Source: CAXMNX01 sp964194845
GTDB lineage: Bacteria > Pseudomonadota > Alphaproteobacteria > Rhodobacterales > Rhodobacteraceae
Assembly (NCBI GenBank): GCA_964194845.1
Contig: CAXMNX010000047.1
Coordinates: forward strand, 13,566 to 77,565
Reading direction: 5' to 3'
Length of the DNA: 64,000 bases
In this document: one piece after another, positions 1 through 9,104 of the stretch
How the letters are laid out: every line of letters begins with the position of its first letter
Position numbering within the stretch: the stretch's first letter is position 1
The notes under the pieces: model-generated
Told to the model about the DNA's origin: nothing
What the model saw: only the letters and a program-made list of their open reading frames with translations
Databases searched by the model: none
Position numbers and translations under genes: made by a program

Positions 1-748
1 GGCCGACTGTGACAGGCCGCTCCCAGCCGATCTCGAGAACGATCTCGGCGATCATGCGAAGCGCTTCGGAGGCCCCGTCTAACGTCTCGTCGCTGTGAAA
101 ATCAACCTCTAGCCCCCGATCCCCTGCCAGTTCGAAAAAATCCATCAGGCGTTTTTGAAGGTCGGGGACCGGGTAAGTGACCATTCCAAGTATGCCGCCA
201 CACGACGCAACAAGATCGGCGGCTTTTGCATAGCCGTCAGCGACGCTTTCAAAACAGTCGCAACCGATGAGGCTGGCGGCTTGCAACGATATCCGGTCCG
301 CCCATTCATCGCGCAGCTCAGAAAATACCGGCCAACTGATCATTGCTTGCGGCGGTATCGAGTCCAGATGCGTGCGAATGGCCCGCGTGCCATGGGCATA
401 GGCGCACTCAAGGCCGAAAATCATCCGCGCACGAACGTCTTGCGCTGACCAGTTCGCGGCCCGGTCGGTTCCGACGGCCTCAAGGGCACCAGAGAATGTT
501 CCATCAGGATTATTCGCGCGCGGCCAGATGTGGCCCTTGTCGAGGTGCGTGTGCATGTCGACAAAGCAGGGAAGTACCATTGCGCGCTGCATGTCGATCA
601 CGTCGCCTGCCGGGCCACTGCTGAAGCAACCGTTCTCGATCGTCAGATCAATGCCGGTCAGATCACCCGATTTGCCCACAAGGCAGGCCGGAACCGTCAG
701 GTTTGCAAGTGTCATTCTCGTGCCGCTGGGCAGGGCGCGAAACCCCAT
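1..748 (-). CDS. Cytosine deaminase-like amidohydrolase, 3' end outside the window
   Basis: Metal-dependent amidohydrolase of the cytosine deaminase (CodA) type, expected to deaminate cytosine or a related pyrimidine or heterocycle in the cytoplasm. About 249 residues are present and the reading frame runs off the left edge. Visible motifs are HTHLDKG at residues 66-72 (metal-binding HxH), RTHLDS near residue 115 and DFHSDET near residues 216-222, all typical of CodA-like enzymes. The ATG at 748 overlaps the stop of the upstream permease by one base (TGATG), so it is the last gene seen in an ABC-transporter operon, which suggests that the transporter brings in its substrate. The C-terminal part with the last metal and catalytic residues is missing, so the exact substrate cannot be fixed; an N-acyl or isocytosine-type deaminase is an alternative. 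Confidence 0.85.
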   Translation of the reverse strand, partial: MGFRALPSGTRMTLANLTVPACLVGKSGDLTGIDLTIENGCFSSGPAGDVIDMQRAMVLPCFVDMHTHLDKGHIWPRANNPDGTFSGALEAVGTDRAANWSAQDVRARMIFGLECAYAHGTRAIRTHLDSIPPQAMISWPVFSELRDEWADRISLQAASLIGCDCFESVADGYAKAADLVASCGGILGMVTYPVPDLQKRLMDFFELAGDRGLEVDFHSDETLDGASEALRMIAEIVLEIGWERPVTVG

Positions 749-1611
749 CAATTCTCACGTTTTATCGCACTTTCGTGCCACTTCCTGAGTAGCATGTGGC
801 TGATGAAGTTAGTAACGAGGTAAATCGCGATCCCGGTCAGAATGATGAGCAGCAGGGCGGCGAACATCTTGGGAATTTGCAGCCGGTAACTTGCTTCGAG
901 GATTCTGAATGCGAGCCCGGATCCGATGCCGCCTGAGCCCGCCACGAACTCGGCAACGACAGCGCCGATCAGCGACAGGCCACCGGCGATCCGCAGTCCA
1001 CCCAGAAAATACGGCAGCGCCGAGGGCGCTTGCAGATATCGTAACAATTGCCAGCGCGTCGCCCCATAGACCTGAAAAAGATCGCGCAGATTGTGGTCGG
1101 CGGAATTTAATCCAAGGATTGTGTTCGACAGGATCGGAAAGAACGCAACGATCCAGGCGCAGATCAACAGGCCGACAATTTTCGAGTCCACATATATGAA
1201 AATCAGCGGAGCAATCGCGATAATCGGCGTGACCTGAAGCACCACGGCGTAGGGGAAGAAAGACATCTCAACCCATCTTGATAGGTTGAACAATACCGCC
1301 AAGCCGACCCCAACCGTGACCGCGAGCAACAGCGCCATTCCGGTGATCGCCATGGTCACAAACCAGCTGTCGACCAAAGACCCCCAATTGGTGAAAAGAG
1401 CCTTGATGACACGGCCCGGGCCGGGAAGGATGTAGTGTGGAATTTCGTTGACGATGACGACAATGTGCCAGCCGCTGACCGCCAGTATCAGCACGATAAT
1501 CGGCAGGACCCACCGCCCGACGGCACCGATTTTGCGGGCTCTGAGCCGCGCCTGTTCCTCGGAATCGACGACACCCGAAGTCGCCACGCGATTTGCAGAA
1601 GCCTCGCTCAT
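748..1611 (-). CDS. ABC transporter permease, NitT/TauT (SsuC/ThiX-like) family
   Basis: Inner-membrane permease of an uptake ABC transporter, 287 residues, with about six hydrophobic segments. The cytoplasmic EAA-type loop that contacts the ATPase is visible in the second half (FQVYGATRWQLLRYLQAP, then GLRIAGG). A longer reading frame starts at 1656, but the ATG at 1611 forms a 4-base ATGA overlap with the stop of the ATPase gene, which is the usual coupling in such operons, so I chose it. It works with the ATPase (1608-2417) and the binding protein (2417-3439). Relatives move taurine, nitrate, aliphatic sulfonates or hydroxymethylpyrimidine; the cytosine deaminase-like gene downstream favours a pyrimidine-type substrate, which is inference. 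Confidence 0.9.
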   Translation of the reverse strand: MSEASANRVATSGVVDSEEQARLRARKIGAVGRWVLPIIVLILAVSGWHIVVIVNEIPHYILPGPGRVIKALFTNWGSLVDSWFVTMAITGMALLLAVTVGVGLAVLFNLSRWVEMSFFPYAVVLQVTPIIAIAPLIFIYVDSKIVGLLICAWIVAFFPILSNTILGLNSADHNLRDLFQVYGATRWQLLRYLQAPSALPYFLGGLRIAGGLSLIGAVVAEFVAGSGGIGSGLAFRILEASYRLQIPKMFAALLLIILTGIAIYLVTNFISHMLLRKWHESAIKREN

Positions 1612-2417
1612 GCCGCTTCCATCGCGGTTTTCAAAGCGCCCGACGCGGCCCGGCAATGTGCGGCGTACTCGGCGGAGGTTCTGAATATATCGTTGCGCGG
1701 ATAAGGCTCGTCCACCTGAAGTTCGCGGATAACCCGGCCGGGTCGCGCGGCTATGATTGCGATGCGGTCCGAAAGAAACACGGATTCGAAAACCGAGTGC
1801 GTGACGAACACAACCGTACTGCCGGTTTTCTCTTTCAGCGTCAGCAGGTCGTTGTTCAGCTTGAACCGCGTAATTTCGTCAAGTGCGGCAAAAGGTTCGT
1901 CCATGAGGATAAGTTTTGGGTGGGTGACAAGCGCGCGGGCGATTGAAACGCGCATTTTCATGCCGCCTGAAAGCTCGCGCGGGTATGCGTCCCGGAAGTT
2001 GTTTAGTCCAACAAGTTCAAGCGCTTCGTCGATATCATGTCCGGCAGTGGATTTGGATTTGCCTTGCAGGCGAAGCGGAAGCCAGACGTTGTCCTCGACA
2101 ATTGCCCAGGGCATGAGTGACGGTTCCTGAAACACAACCGAAAGCGCGCCAGGCGCTTTGTTCACATGCCATCTGATTGCGCCGCTGGTTGGGTGGATCA
2201 GATCGGCGATCAATCTCAGCGCGGTGGATTTTCCGCAACCCGATGGCCCGAGAAGCGAGATGAAATCGCCTTCCCGGACATCCAGATCCATTCCCTTCAA
2301 CGCCATCACGTCGCGGCCAAATATCTTGTCGACATTCGCCAACGACAATATCGGAGTACGGGAATTGATGTTGGCTGCGCCGGATTTCCCCGACGCAGCC
2401 TCGGCGTTATCATTCAT
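1608..2417 (-). CDS. ABC transporter ATP-binding protein, NitT/TauT family
   Basis: Cytoplasmic ATPase of the uptake system, 269 residues. Walker A is GPSGCGKST at residues 57-65, the Q-loop is FQEPS near 96, the ABC signature is LSGGMKMR at 149-156, and Walker B is LILMDEP at 169-175 followed by the D-loop ALD. The sequence between the motifs fits the SsuB/TauB/ThiZ group. The start ATG at 2417 overlaps the stop of the binding-protein gene by one base (TAATG) and its own stop overlaps the permease start. A low-complexity N-terminal extension of about 20 residues precedes the ABC domain; a later start is possible but would lose the coupling to the upstream gene. Confidence 0.93.
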   Translation of the reverse strand: MNDNAEAASGKSGAANINSRTPILSLANVDKIFGRDVMALKGMDLDVREGDFISLLGPSGCGKSTALRLIADLIHPTSGAIRWHVNKAPGALSVVFQEPSLMPWAIVEDNVWLPLRLQGKSKSTAGHDIDEALELVGLNNFRDAYPRELSGGMKMRVSIARALVTHPKLILMDEPFAALDEITRFKLNNDLLTLKEKTGSTVVFVTHSVFESVFLSDRIAIIAARPGRVIRELQVDEPYPRNDIFRTSAEYAAHCRAASGALKTAMEAA

Positions 2418-3439
2418 TACTGGGCCATCATGGCCTTGTCTTTGGCCGCGAGCCCGGCACCGGAGTTTGCAAATTCCAGCGTGTAGATCGAGGCGATATC
2501 AAGACCGCCATCCGTGACGCCGACCGCGACCATCTTGTCATAGAACCCCATGATCGTGGCGTCGGTCATCGCACCAATTCCCAGGTCCAGCGCATCACCG
2601 GAATCGACGATCCCGTATTCCTTGATCTTCTCGATCGAGAAGGCGATCTGATCGTCCGCCATGTCTGGATTGTCGGCCTTGATAAGCGCAATAGCGGCAG
2701 ACGGGTCGCCATAAAGGAAGTTGGCCCATCCGGTTGCCGATCCTTCAACGAAGCACCGAACCGCATCAGGGCTGTCTTCGATTGTTTTCTGCATGGTCTC
2801 AACGGTGGTTGCGTAGGTGGTAAAACCAGCGTCCGCCAGAAGCCAGATGTCAGGCGCAAAGCCGCCCTCCCTTTCGATAGCGAAGGGTTCTGACGTGATA
2901 TACCCCTGCTGGGCGGCGTTTTCGTTGGCGATGAAGGGTGCGGGGTTAAACGTATATGGCACACGCTTTTCCGCCGGGAATCCGTAGTCGGCCATCATCC
3001 ACTGGTAAAAGCTTTGAAATCCGTTGTCGCCGACGATCAAAGTGTCCAGGTTCTTGAGATCCTCAAAACTGGATGCCTTGCCGGGGTGGGTCAGAAAAAC
3101 CTGCGGCTCTTTCTGGAAGTGTGCGGCGACGACTTTCATCGGGATGCCCTCTTTCGCGGCGGAAAACGCCTGCAAAAGATTGCCGCCCATGTGGAATTCG
3201 ATCTTTCCGGCCAGCATTTGCGCGCGATTGTTCACCTGCGGCCCGCCCGGAACGATTGTGACGTTCAATCCGCAAGCCTCGAAAGTGCCATCGGCAACGG
3301 ACTGATAGTATCCACCGTGTTCAGCCTGCGCGACCCAGTTTGTGCCGAATGACACATCCGTTAGATGGCCGTCTGCGAATGCGGTGGTTGCAGCACTGAT
3401 TGCTACGGCGGAAATGGCCGTTTTGAATTGGAAAGACAT
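2417..3439 (-). CDS. ABC transporter substrate-binding protein, NMT1/THI5-like
   Basis: Periplasmic solute-binding protein of the transporter, 340 residues, first gene of the operon. The N-terminus is a Sec signal peptide ending near AFA-DGH. The body has the NMT1/ThiY/SsuA-type pattern (TNWVAQAEHGGYYQ near the start, then GGPQVNNRAQML and MGGNLLQAFSAAKEG). An upstream in-frame ATG at 3523 exists, but the ATG at 3439 has a strong AGGAGGTG Shine-Dalgarno and begins directly with the signal peptide, so it is preferred. The family binds thiamine precursors (HMP), nitrate, sulfonates or amidines. No TPP riboswitch is seen upstream, which argues mildly against a thiamine role; the ligand is unknown. 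Confidence 0.88.
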   Translation of the reverse strand: MSFQFKTAISAVAISAATTAFADGHLTDVSFGTNWVAQAEHGGYYQSVADGTFEACGLNVTIVPGGPQVNNRAQMLAGKIEFHMGGNLLQAFSAAKEGIPMKVVAAHFQKEPQVFLTHPGKASSFEDLKNLDTLIVGDNGFQSFYQWMMADYGFPAEKRVPYTFNPAPFIANENAAQQGYITSEPFAIEREGGFAPDIWLLADAGFTTYATTVETMQKTIEDSPDAVRCFVEGSATGWANFLYGDPSAAIALIKADNPDMADDQIAFSIEKIKEYGIVDSGDALDLGIGAMTDATIMGFYDKMVAVGVTDGGLDIASIYTLEFANSGAGLAAKDKAMMAQ

Positions 3440-3659
3440 CCTCACCTCCTGGTTTTCATAATCTGAGCCAATAGCGGATTTGTATGCGGCGCAGCCAAAT
3501 TTGGCCGTTGCATGCCCCCCCACGACTCGGTCCTCTGTATCGAGACTAGTCAGATCGCATTGATTTGCACGCGCTTTCCGCAGTGTTGAGGCAAATGTTA
3601 AACTGCTTGCCGACAGGCGCCTGTCGCGGCACCGTCAGGCGGACAGACGGAGTAAGCTT
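3440..3659. promoter_or_regulatory. Divergent control region between the ABC operon and the RidA gene
   Basis: This 220-base region separates the minus-strand transport operon (start 3439) from the plus-strand RidA gene (start 3660) and must hold both promoters. The only clear element is the AGGAGGTG ribosome-binding site just upstream of the binding-protein start. I do not recognise a TPP or other riboswitch or a clear operator. Confidence 0.4.
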
Positions 3660-4058
3660 ATGCGCGAATTGAACCCGCAAGCCATTGCGCCGCCGTTTGG
3701 GCGATACGCGCACGGCGTTCTGGTGCCGCCGGACATGCAGTTGATCAGCACGTCCGGGCAGTTGGGAATGGCCAAGGACGGTTCGGTTCCCGATGATGTG
3801 GGCGGTCAGGCGGATATCTGTTTTGCGAACATTGACGCTATCTTAAAAGAGGGCGGCGCGACGCGGTCAGACGTCATTCGCCTGAACGCCTATGTCACTG
3901 ATCGAAGCAATATGTCGGGCTATATGGAAGCGCGCGACCGGTGGCTTGCAGACGTGAAGCGATTGCCTGCATCCACCTTGATGATTGTATCAGGGTTCAC
4001 GCGGCCCGAGTTTCTGGTCGAGATCGAAGTTCTGGCCGCAGTCGCTGCGACCCCCTGA
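3660..4058 (+). CDS. RidA/YjgF family protein (enamine/imine deaminase or RutC-like)
   Basis: Small cytosolic trimeric protein of the RidA/YjgF/UK114 family, 132 residues, close to the usual 125-130. Family features are GRYAHGVLVP near the N-terminus, ISTSGQLGM, and the C-terminal stretch PASTLMIVSGFTRPEFLVEIE, where the conserved Arg and Glu sit. Members hydrolyse reactive enamines/imines from PLP enzymes or, as RutC, act in pyrimidine catabolism. It is transcribed divergently from the cytosine deaminase-like/ABC operon, so a role in processing the same heterocycle is plausible, but a general RidA function cannot be excluded. Confidence 0.85.
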   Translation: MRELNPQAIAPPFGRYAHGVLVPPDMQLISTSGQLGMAKDGSVPDDVGGQADICFANIDAILKEGGATRSDVIRLNAYVTDRSNMSGYMEARDRWLADVKRLPASTLMIVSGFTRPEFLVEIEVLAAVAATP

Positions 4059-4059
4059 C

Positions 4060-4676
4060 ATGCCGGGGCGATTTTTCCTTGAAACGCAGCTTGATAGGGT
4101 CGCGGATTGGATGCAGGCCGACGCCGCAAGACTGTCCGAACCGCCGCGGCGAAATGTGGCTCCGGGCGAGGAAATTGTCGTCTGCACGCCGGAGCGAGTT
4201 TTCAAAAAGATGCGGTGGGGACTGATCCCCGTTGGTCGGGTCAATGCAAGGGGCGGCCAGTATTGGAGACCATCATCAACGCGCGTTCCGAAACCGTATT
4301 TGACAAAAGCGCATTCGAAGGCGTGGGACGGGCAATTGTACCGTGCGACGGCTGGTACGAATGGACGGGCGAGGCCCGACGCAAGACCGCGTGGCGCATC
4401 CGGCTTGGGTCGGGCGGGCTTATGGCATTTGCCGCCATTACCGACGTGTGGAAGGCACCGGGCGGGCGCGTGGTCGAGCAGGTCGCCACCGTGACCTGCG
4501 AGCCAAACGCTGTTGTCCGCGATATTCATCACAGGATGGGCGTGATCCTGCGCCCGGATCAGTTTGACACCTGGTTGCATGGAGCGCCTGCGGAGGCGGC
4601 CAAACTAACGGTGCCAGCCGCAGACGGATCGCTGCAAGTCGAAGAGGCCGATGACGTTGACTGGGCGTCGCCTTAA
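4060..4676 (+). pseudogene. SRAP domain protein (YedK/HMCES-like), frameshifted and lacking the catalytic Cys
   Basis: SOS-response-associated peptidase family, which crosslinks to abasic sites in single-stranded DNA through Cys2. The N-terminal half (MPGRF, later MRWGLIP) reads from 4060. The C-terminal half (PVLETIINARSETV, PCDGWYEW, HHRMGVIL) continues in another frame, so a one-base loss lies at about 4246-4253, in the GCAAGGGG stretch. The Asn-Arg (INAR), Glu (YEW) and His (HHRM) residues of the active site are kept, but the invariant Cys2 of MCGRF is Pro here. Two independent defects suggest a decayed gene; either could be checked by resequencing. The start lies two bases after the RidA stop. 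Confidence 0.75.
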
Positions 4677-4721
4677 AGCGATGACAGGCGTTAGATGGCA
4701 ATATCTTGGGCTGAGAAGTGA

Positions 4722-5327
4722 ATGACTAAGGGCTTTCCGATTGCCCACGCCGGTCGAAAGATTGGTTTGCTTGGCGGGTCGTTCGACCCCGCGCATGAGG
4801 GCCACGTCCATATCACCCGCGAGGCGCTAAAGCGTTTCGAGCTCGACGAGGTCTGGTGGCTCGTCTCGCCCGGAAACCCATTGAAAACGGACGGACCCGC
4901 ACCGCTTGAAAAGCGTATGGCCAAGGCACATCGTGTCATGCGGCATCCGCACGTTCGCATCACGTCGCTGGAGCAGCAGCTGGGAACCCGTTTTACTGCC
5001 GAGACGCTGGAAGCCCTTATTCAACGCTATCCCGGTGTTACATTCGTTTGGCTGATGGGCGCGGACAATCTGGCCACTTTCCACGCGTGGAAGCGCTGGC
5101 GCGATATTTTTTTGATGGTCGCAATCGGCGTATTTGCCCGCCCGGGCGAGCGGATATCGGCCCGGGTGTCGCCTGCCGCGCAGCAGTTTCGAATGTCTCG
5201 GCTTAAAGCAAGCGAGGCGGCAAGCCTCGCCAATTCCGCGCCCCCCAGTTGGTGTTTTCTGAATATTCCGATGCGATACGACAGTTCATCCAAGCTCCGT
5301 GCGCGCGGCGAATGGACGAAGGGTTGA
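4722..5327 (+). CDS. nadD: Nicotinate-nucleotide adenylyltransferase
   Basis: Transfers AMP from ATP to nicotinate mononucleotide to make deamido-NAD, an essential step of NAD synthesis in the cytoplasm. 201 residues, the family's usual length. The nucleotidyltransferase fingerprint GGSFDPAHEGH is at residues 18-28, WWLVSPGNPLK follows near 45, LMGADNL is in the middle, and the C-terminal SSSKLR corresponds to the ISSTxIR phosphate-binding motif. The gene is followed by dacB on the same strand; the usual partners rsfS and rlmH are not in this window. Identification is secure. Confidence 0.95.
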   Translation: MTKGFPIAHAGRKIGLLGGSFDPAHEGHVHITREALKRFELDEVWWLVSPGNPLKTDGPAPLEKRMAKAHRVMRHPHVRITSLEQQLGTRFTAETLEALIQRYPGVTFVWLMGADNLATFHAWKRWRDIFLMVAIGVFARPGERISARVSPAAQQFRMSRLKASEAASLANSAPPSWCFLNIPMRYDSSSKLRARGEWTKG

Positions 5328-5404
5328 GGACTGGCGGTCACAAATTCGTAAGTCCGACGCGCCATACGCTTGAGAAAGCCACAAAGCCGCAAGATAACAC
5401 CCCC

Positions 5405-6895
5405 ATGACGTTTGATTTGTCTCGTCGCACTATGTTGACCGGCCTCGCGGCAGGCTTTGGCAGTGCTGCCATCGCTGAGGCACCGTTGTCGGGGTTGCGC
5501 CCCGCGCCACGGATCGGCCCCCTGAAGATCGCTCGAAAGTCTGTTGGTGACAGTCTGGTTCGCGCAGCTGGACTGGGCGGCACGGTGGCATTTGTGATCG
5601 CGGACGCTTTGACCGGCGAAGTTCTCGATCACCGGCTTCCGACGTGGACGATGCCACCTGCCAGCACATTGAAGACAATTACATCGCTTTATGCGTTGGA
5701 GCGTTTGGGGCCTGATCATCTGTTCAAAACGCAAATTTACGCGCGAGGGATTATTTCGGGCGGGCGGTTGGAAGGTGATTTGATACTCGCCGGCGGCGGT
5801 GACCCGACGCTCGACACAGATCGGCTGGGTGATCTCGCCGTGGTGTTGCGGGAAACCGGGCTGATCGAGGTTACCGGCCGCTTTCTGGTTTGGTCTGACG
5901 CATTGCCACGAGGTGACCGGATCGACACCCAGCAACCGGAGTACGTGAGTTACAACCCAGCCTTTTGCGGCCTAAACCTGAATTTCAATCGCGTGCATTT
6001 CGAATGGAAGCCGAAAAGCAAGGGCTTTGACATCACGATGCAGGCGCGGGGCAGAAAATTCAGCCCGGCAACGGACGTCGCCCGAATGTCGGTCATCGAC
6101 CGGAAGTCGCCGGTCTACGTCTATACGCGCGGCAACCACGTCGATCGCTGGTCTGTGGCAAAGCATGCGCTGGGCAAGAAAAAAGGTGCGCGGTGGCTGC
6201 CGGTCCGGTTTCCCGCTATGTACGCAGCCGATGTATTTCGCACGTTGGCGCGCGCCAATGGCATCCTATTGCCGCCGCCCGAATTGACGTCTATCCCGCC
6301 CGAAGGTCAAATGATCGCCGCGATCGAAAGCGACCCGCTGCCTGATATTCTGGCCGATATGATGAAATACTCGACAAATCTGACGGCCGAAGCGGCGGGG
6401 CTTTCAGCTAGTCTTGCCAACGGGGTTCCGGTTGCCGATCTGCTTGGGTCCGGATCGCGCATGGCGGGGTGGATTGAAACGCGGTTCGGCGTGAAAGGCG
6501 CGCGGTTTCGCGATCACTCGGGACTGGGATACGGGTCAGCCATAAGTGCCAAAGGCATGGTGGATATTATCCGGCAAAACCCACATATCGCGGGATTTAT
6601 GAAGCCGATAAATGTGCCAGACACTGCCAGGAAATATGGCGGGATTTTAGATGGTGTGTCGGCGGCGGCAAAAACCGGAACACTGAATTTTGTCAGTTCG
6701 TTAACCGGGTTTGTTAACACCAAAAGCAACCGATCGCTGGCGTTCGCAATATTCACCGCTGACACCGAAAGGCGCGATGCCATACCGCCCGAGCAGCGCG
6801 AGCGGCCACCCGGCGCGCGCGGCTGGTCGCGCCGGTCCAGGCGGCTTCAGAAATCGCTTTTGGGCACCTGGGCGAAGGCGTTCAGACAGGTCTAG
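5405..6895 (+). CDS. dacB: D-alanyl-D-alanine carboxypeptidase/endopeptidase PBP4, Tat-exported
   Basis: Periplasmic penicillin-binding protein of the S13 family that trims and cleaves peptidoglycan peptides; 496 residues. The three active-site motifs are S87-T-L-K90, S323-T-N325 and K423-T-G425. The first residues (SRRTMLTGLAAGFGSAAIAEA) carry a twin-arginine motif and a weakly hydrophobic core ending in an AEA-type cleavage site, so Tat export is likely rather than Sec. A longer in-frame ORF begins at 5249 and overlaps nadD by 79 bases, but the ATG at 5405 puts the export signal at the N-terminus and is preferred. It follows nadD by 77 bases. Confidence 0.92.
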   Translation: MTFDLSRRTMLTGLAAGFGSAAIAEAPLSGLRPAPRIGPLKIARKSVGDSLVRAAGLGGTVAFVIADALTGEVLDHRLPTWTMPPASTLKTITSLYALERLGPDHLFKTQIYARGIISGGRLEGDLILAGGGDPTLDTDRLGDLAVVLRETGLIEVTGRFLVWSDALPRGDRIDTQQPEYVSYNPAFCGLNLNFNRVHFEWKPKSKGFDITMQARGRKFSPATDVARMSVIDRKSPVYVYTRGNHVDRWSVAKHALGKKKGARWLPVRFPAMYAADVFRTLARANGILLPPPELTSIPPEGQMIAAIESDPLPDILADMMKYSTNLTAEAAGLSASLANGVPVADLLGSGSRMAGWIETRFGVKGARFRDHSGLGYGSAISAKGMVDIIRQNPHIAGFMKPINVPDTARKYGGILDGVSAAAKTGTLNFVSSLTGFVNTKSNRSLAFAIFTADTERRDAIPPEQRERPPGARGWSRRSRRLQKSLLGTWAKAFRQV

Positions 6896-6910
6896 ATCGA
6901 ACCGCTGAAA

Positions 6911-7333
6911 TCAGACAATCATATGCCGCGCCCGCGCGCCACGTTCTATTGCCGCGGCATGGAGACGGTCAATCTCAAGCTCGTATCGTATCTCTTCCAG
7001 AAATCGCAGCTCGCTTTCCCGCAACGTCCCATCTGCCGCCGCGACGTCGCAGGCGACCGCATAGGCGGTTTCAAAAAGCCGCTCGGGAAGTGTGTTGCGC
7101 ACCGATCCCCAAAGAATATCAAGGCCATCTTCTTCGGCAAAGAGGTCAAGCACCGCACCTGAGATGTCTTTCAGGCGCTTTTGATCGAAGGCGGCGAAAG
7201 CAGGCAGGTGGTTTACGATCCGCTCGATCGTGACAAGCTTGGCGGTCCGCATACGCTCGTCCGATGCCGAGACCGCTATCATTATTGCAACAAGCGTTTC
7301 TTCCGGCGTGAATTCTGCGAGGTTAAGTGTCAC
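6911..7333 (-). CDS. TerB-like (tellurite resistance TerB family) domain protein
   Basis: Predicted cytosolic all-helical protein, about 140 residues, of the TerB/DjlA-N-like fold. The pattern of two helical repeats with acidic residues is visible: FTPEETLVAIMIAVSASDE then a second copy VACDVAAADGTLRESELRFLEEI. The acidic residues may bind metal. The GTG at 7333 has an AAGGA Shine-Dalgarno at a fair distance and starts at VTLNLAEF; an upstream GTG or ATG giving 159 residues (to 7390) is possible. It stands alone on the minus strand, tail to tail with dacB and head to head with lysK. The function of such stand-alone proteins is not known; a link to tellurite is only by family name. Confidence 0.75.
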   Translation of the reverse strand: MTLNLAEFTPEETLVAIMIAVSASDERMRTAKLVTIERIVNHLPAFAAFDQKRLKDISGAVLDLFAEEDGLDILWGSVRNTLPERLFETAYAVACDVAAADGTLRESELRFLEEIRYELEIDRLHAAAIERGARARHMIV

Positions 7334-7447
7334 GTGAGCCGTCCTTCTTGGTTTCCAGGTGAATTTATTGACCTGAACGCGCGCCCGCAATAGGTAGCGA
7401 GACTTGCCGACGGTATACGCCGAAATGCGTTTTTAGGGAACGATGCG

Positions 7448-9025
7448 ATGAGTGCAATGAAGGACGCTGCGATGACCTCGAAGGCCTGGCCCTTCGAAGA
7501 GGCGCGGCGTCTGTTGAAGCGCTATGATCAGGGACCGCCCGAAAAGGGTTATGTGCTTTTTGAGACCGGGTACGGACCATCCGGATTGCCGCATATCGGT
7601 ACATTCGGCGAAGTGCTGCGCACAACGATGATCCGGTGGGCGTTCGAGTTAATCTCGGACATTCCAACCAAGCTCATTTGCTTTTCCGACGATCTGGACG
7701 GTATGCGCAAAGTGCCCGGCAACGTTCCGAGCCCGGAACAATTGGAAGCCTATCTCCAGCAACCGCTGACTTCGGTGCCGGATCCGTTTGGCACCCATCC
7801 CAGTTTTGGCGACCACAACAATGCCATGTTGCGACGGTTTCTGGATACGTTTGAGTTTGACTACGACTTCTATTCCGCGACCGAATTCTATAAGTCCGGC
7901 CGGTTCGATGAAGTGCTTTTGAGGGCCGCAGAACGCTATGACGACATCATGGGCGTAATGTTGCAAAGCTTGCGCGAAGAGCGGCGGCAAAGCTATTCGA
8001 TATTTTTGCCGATGCACCCTGAAACTGGCCGTGTCTTGTATGTGCCGTTGAAAAACGTCGATGCAAAGGATGGCACTATTACGTTTGACGACGACAGCGG
8101 GCGGGAATGGACGGTGCCTGTAACCGGGGGCCATGCGAAACTGCAATGGAAGCCGGATTTCGGTGCGCGTTGGGCGGCACTGGGCGTCGATTTCGAGATG
8201 TATGGCAAAGACCATTCAACCAACACGCCGATCTATGACCGGATTTGCAGCATTCTGGGCCAGCGCCCGCCGGAACATTTCACCTATGAGCTGTTCCTGG
8301 ACGAAAATGGCGAGAAGATCTCGAAATCCAGGGGCAACGGAATTTCAATTGACGAATGGCTGGCCTATGCGGCGAGCGAGAGCCTGTCTTATTTCATGTA
8401 TCAAAAGCCCAAGACGGCCAAGCGGATGCACTTTGATGTGATCCCGCGGGCGGTGGACGAGTATCACCAGCAGTTGCGGGCCTATGCCGATCAGGACGAT
8501 GCTGCACGCCTGAACAACCCGGTTTTTCACATTCACAATGGCGATGTTCCCGCATCAAACATGGTCGTGCCGTTTTCGATGCTTTTGAACCTGGCGTCAG
8601 TCTCGGGTGCCCAAGACAGGGATGCGCTTTGGGGGTTTATTCGCCGATATGCGCCCGACGCTTCGCCCGAGACGAACCCGGATCTGGATGCCGCCGCAGG
8701 CTACGCTGTGCGCTATTTCAACGATTTTGTTCGGCCCGAGCGCGATTTCCGTGCGCCAACGGACAAAGAACGCGCGGCGCTCGAAGATTTGTTGGGCCGA
8801 CTTGAACGCTGGGATCAGCCGGCCGATGCCGAGACGCTGCAAACCATGGTGTTCGCGGTCGGAAAAGTGCATGAATTTGAACCGCTTCGCGACTGGTTCA
8901 AGGCACTTTACGAAGTTCTGCTCGGGGCCAGTCAGGGACCGCGATTTGGCGGGTTTATCGCGCTTTACGGTGTCGCGGAAACGGTAGTGCTTTTGCGAAA
9001 GGCGCTCTCGGGAGAGCTTTCCTGA
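7448..9025 (+). CDS. lysK: Lysyl-tRNA synthetase, class I
   Basis: Charges tRNA-Lys with lysine in the cytoplasm. 525 residues, the length of the class I enzyme found in archaea and in many alphaproteobacteria, where it replaces the usual class II LysS. The Rossmann-fold HIGH motif is HIGT at residues 49-52 and the KMSKS motif is KISKS at 290-294. The C-terminal half is the helical anticodon-binding part. The gene has its own upstream region, which holds the promoter opposite the TerB-like gene. Three ATG codons lie in the first nine codons, so the start could be 7448, 7457 or 7472. Confidence 0.95.
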   Translation: MSAMKDAAMTSKAWPFEEARRLLKRYDQGPPEKGYVLFETGYGPSGLPHIGTFGEVLRTTMIRWAFELISDIPTKLICFSDDLDGMRKVPGNVPSPEQLEAYLQQPLTSVPDPFGTHPSFGDHNNAMLRRFLDTFEFDYDFYSATEFYKSGRFDEVLLRAAERYDDIMGVMLQSLREERRQSYSIFLPMHPETGRVLYVPLKNVDAKDGTITFDDDSGREWTVPVTGGHAKLQWKPDFGARWAALGVDFEMYGKDHSTNTPIYDRICSILGQRPPEHFTYELFLDENGEKISKSRGNGISIDEWLAYAASESLSYFMYQKPKTAKRMHFDVIPRAVDEYHQQLRAYADQDDAARLNNPVFHIHNGDVPASNMVVPFSMLLNLASVSGAQDRDALWGFIRRYAPDASPETNPDLDAAAGYAVRYFNDFVRPERDFRAPTDKERAALEDLLGRLERWDQPADAETLQTMVFAVGKVHEFEPLRDWFKALYEVLLGASQGPRFGGFIALYGVAETVVLLRKALSGELS

Positions 9026-9104
9026 ACAAAATCTGATATTTTGAAACCATTGGCCCGGATCTGTCGTAACTATATGCGACGGGCGCGGTGCTATGAGGTT
9101 TCAG

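Noticed and set aside
3440..3659. TPP riboswitch ahead of the ThiY-like binding-protein gene
   Set aside because: The conserved thi-box segments are not found on the minus strand.
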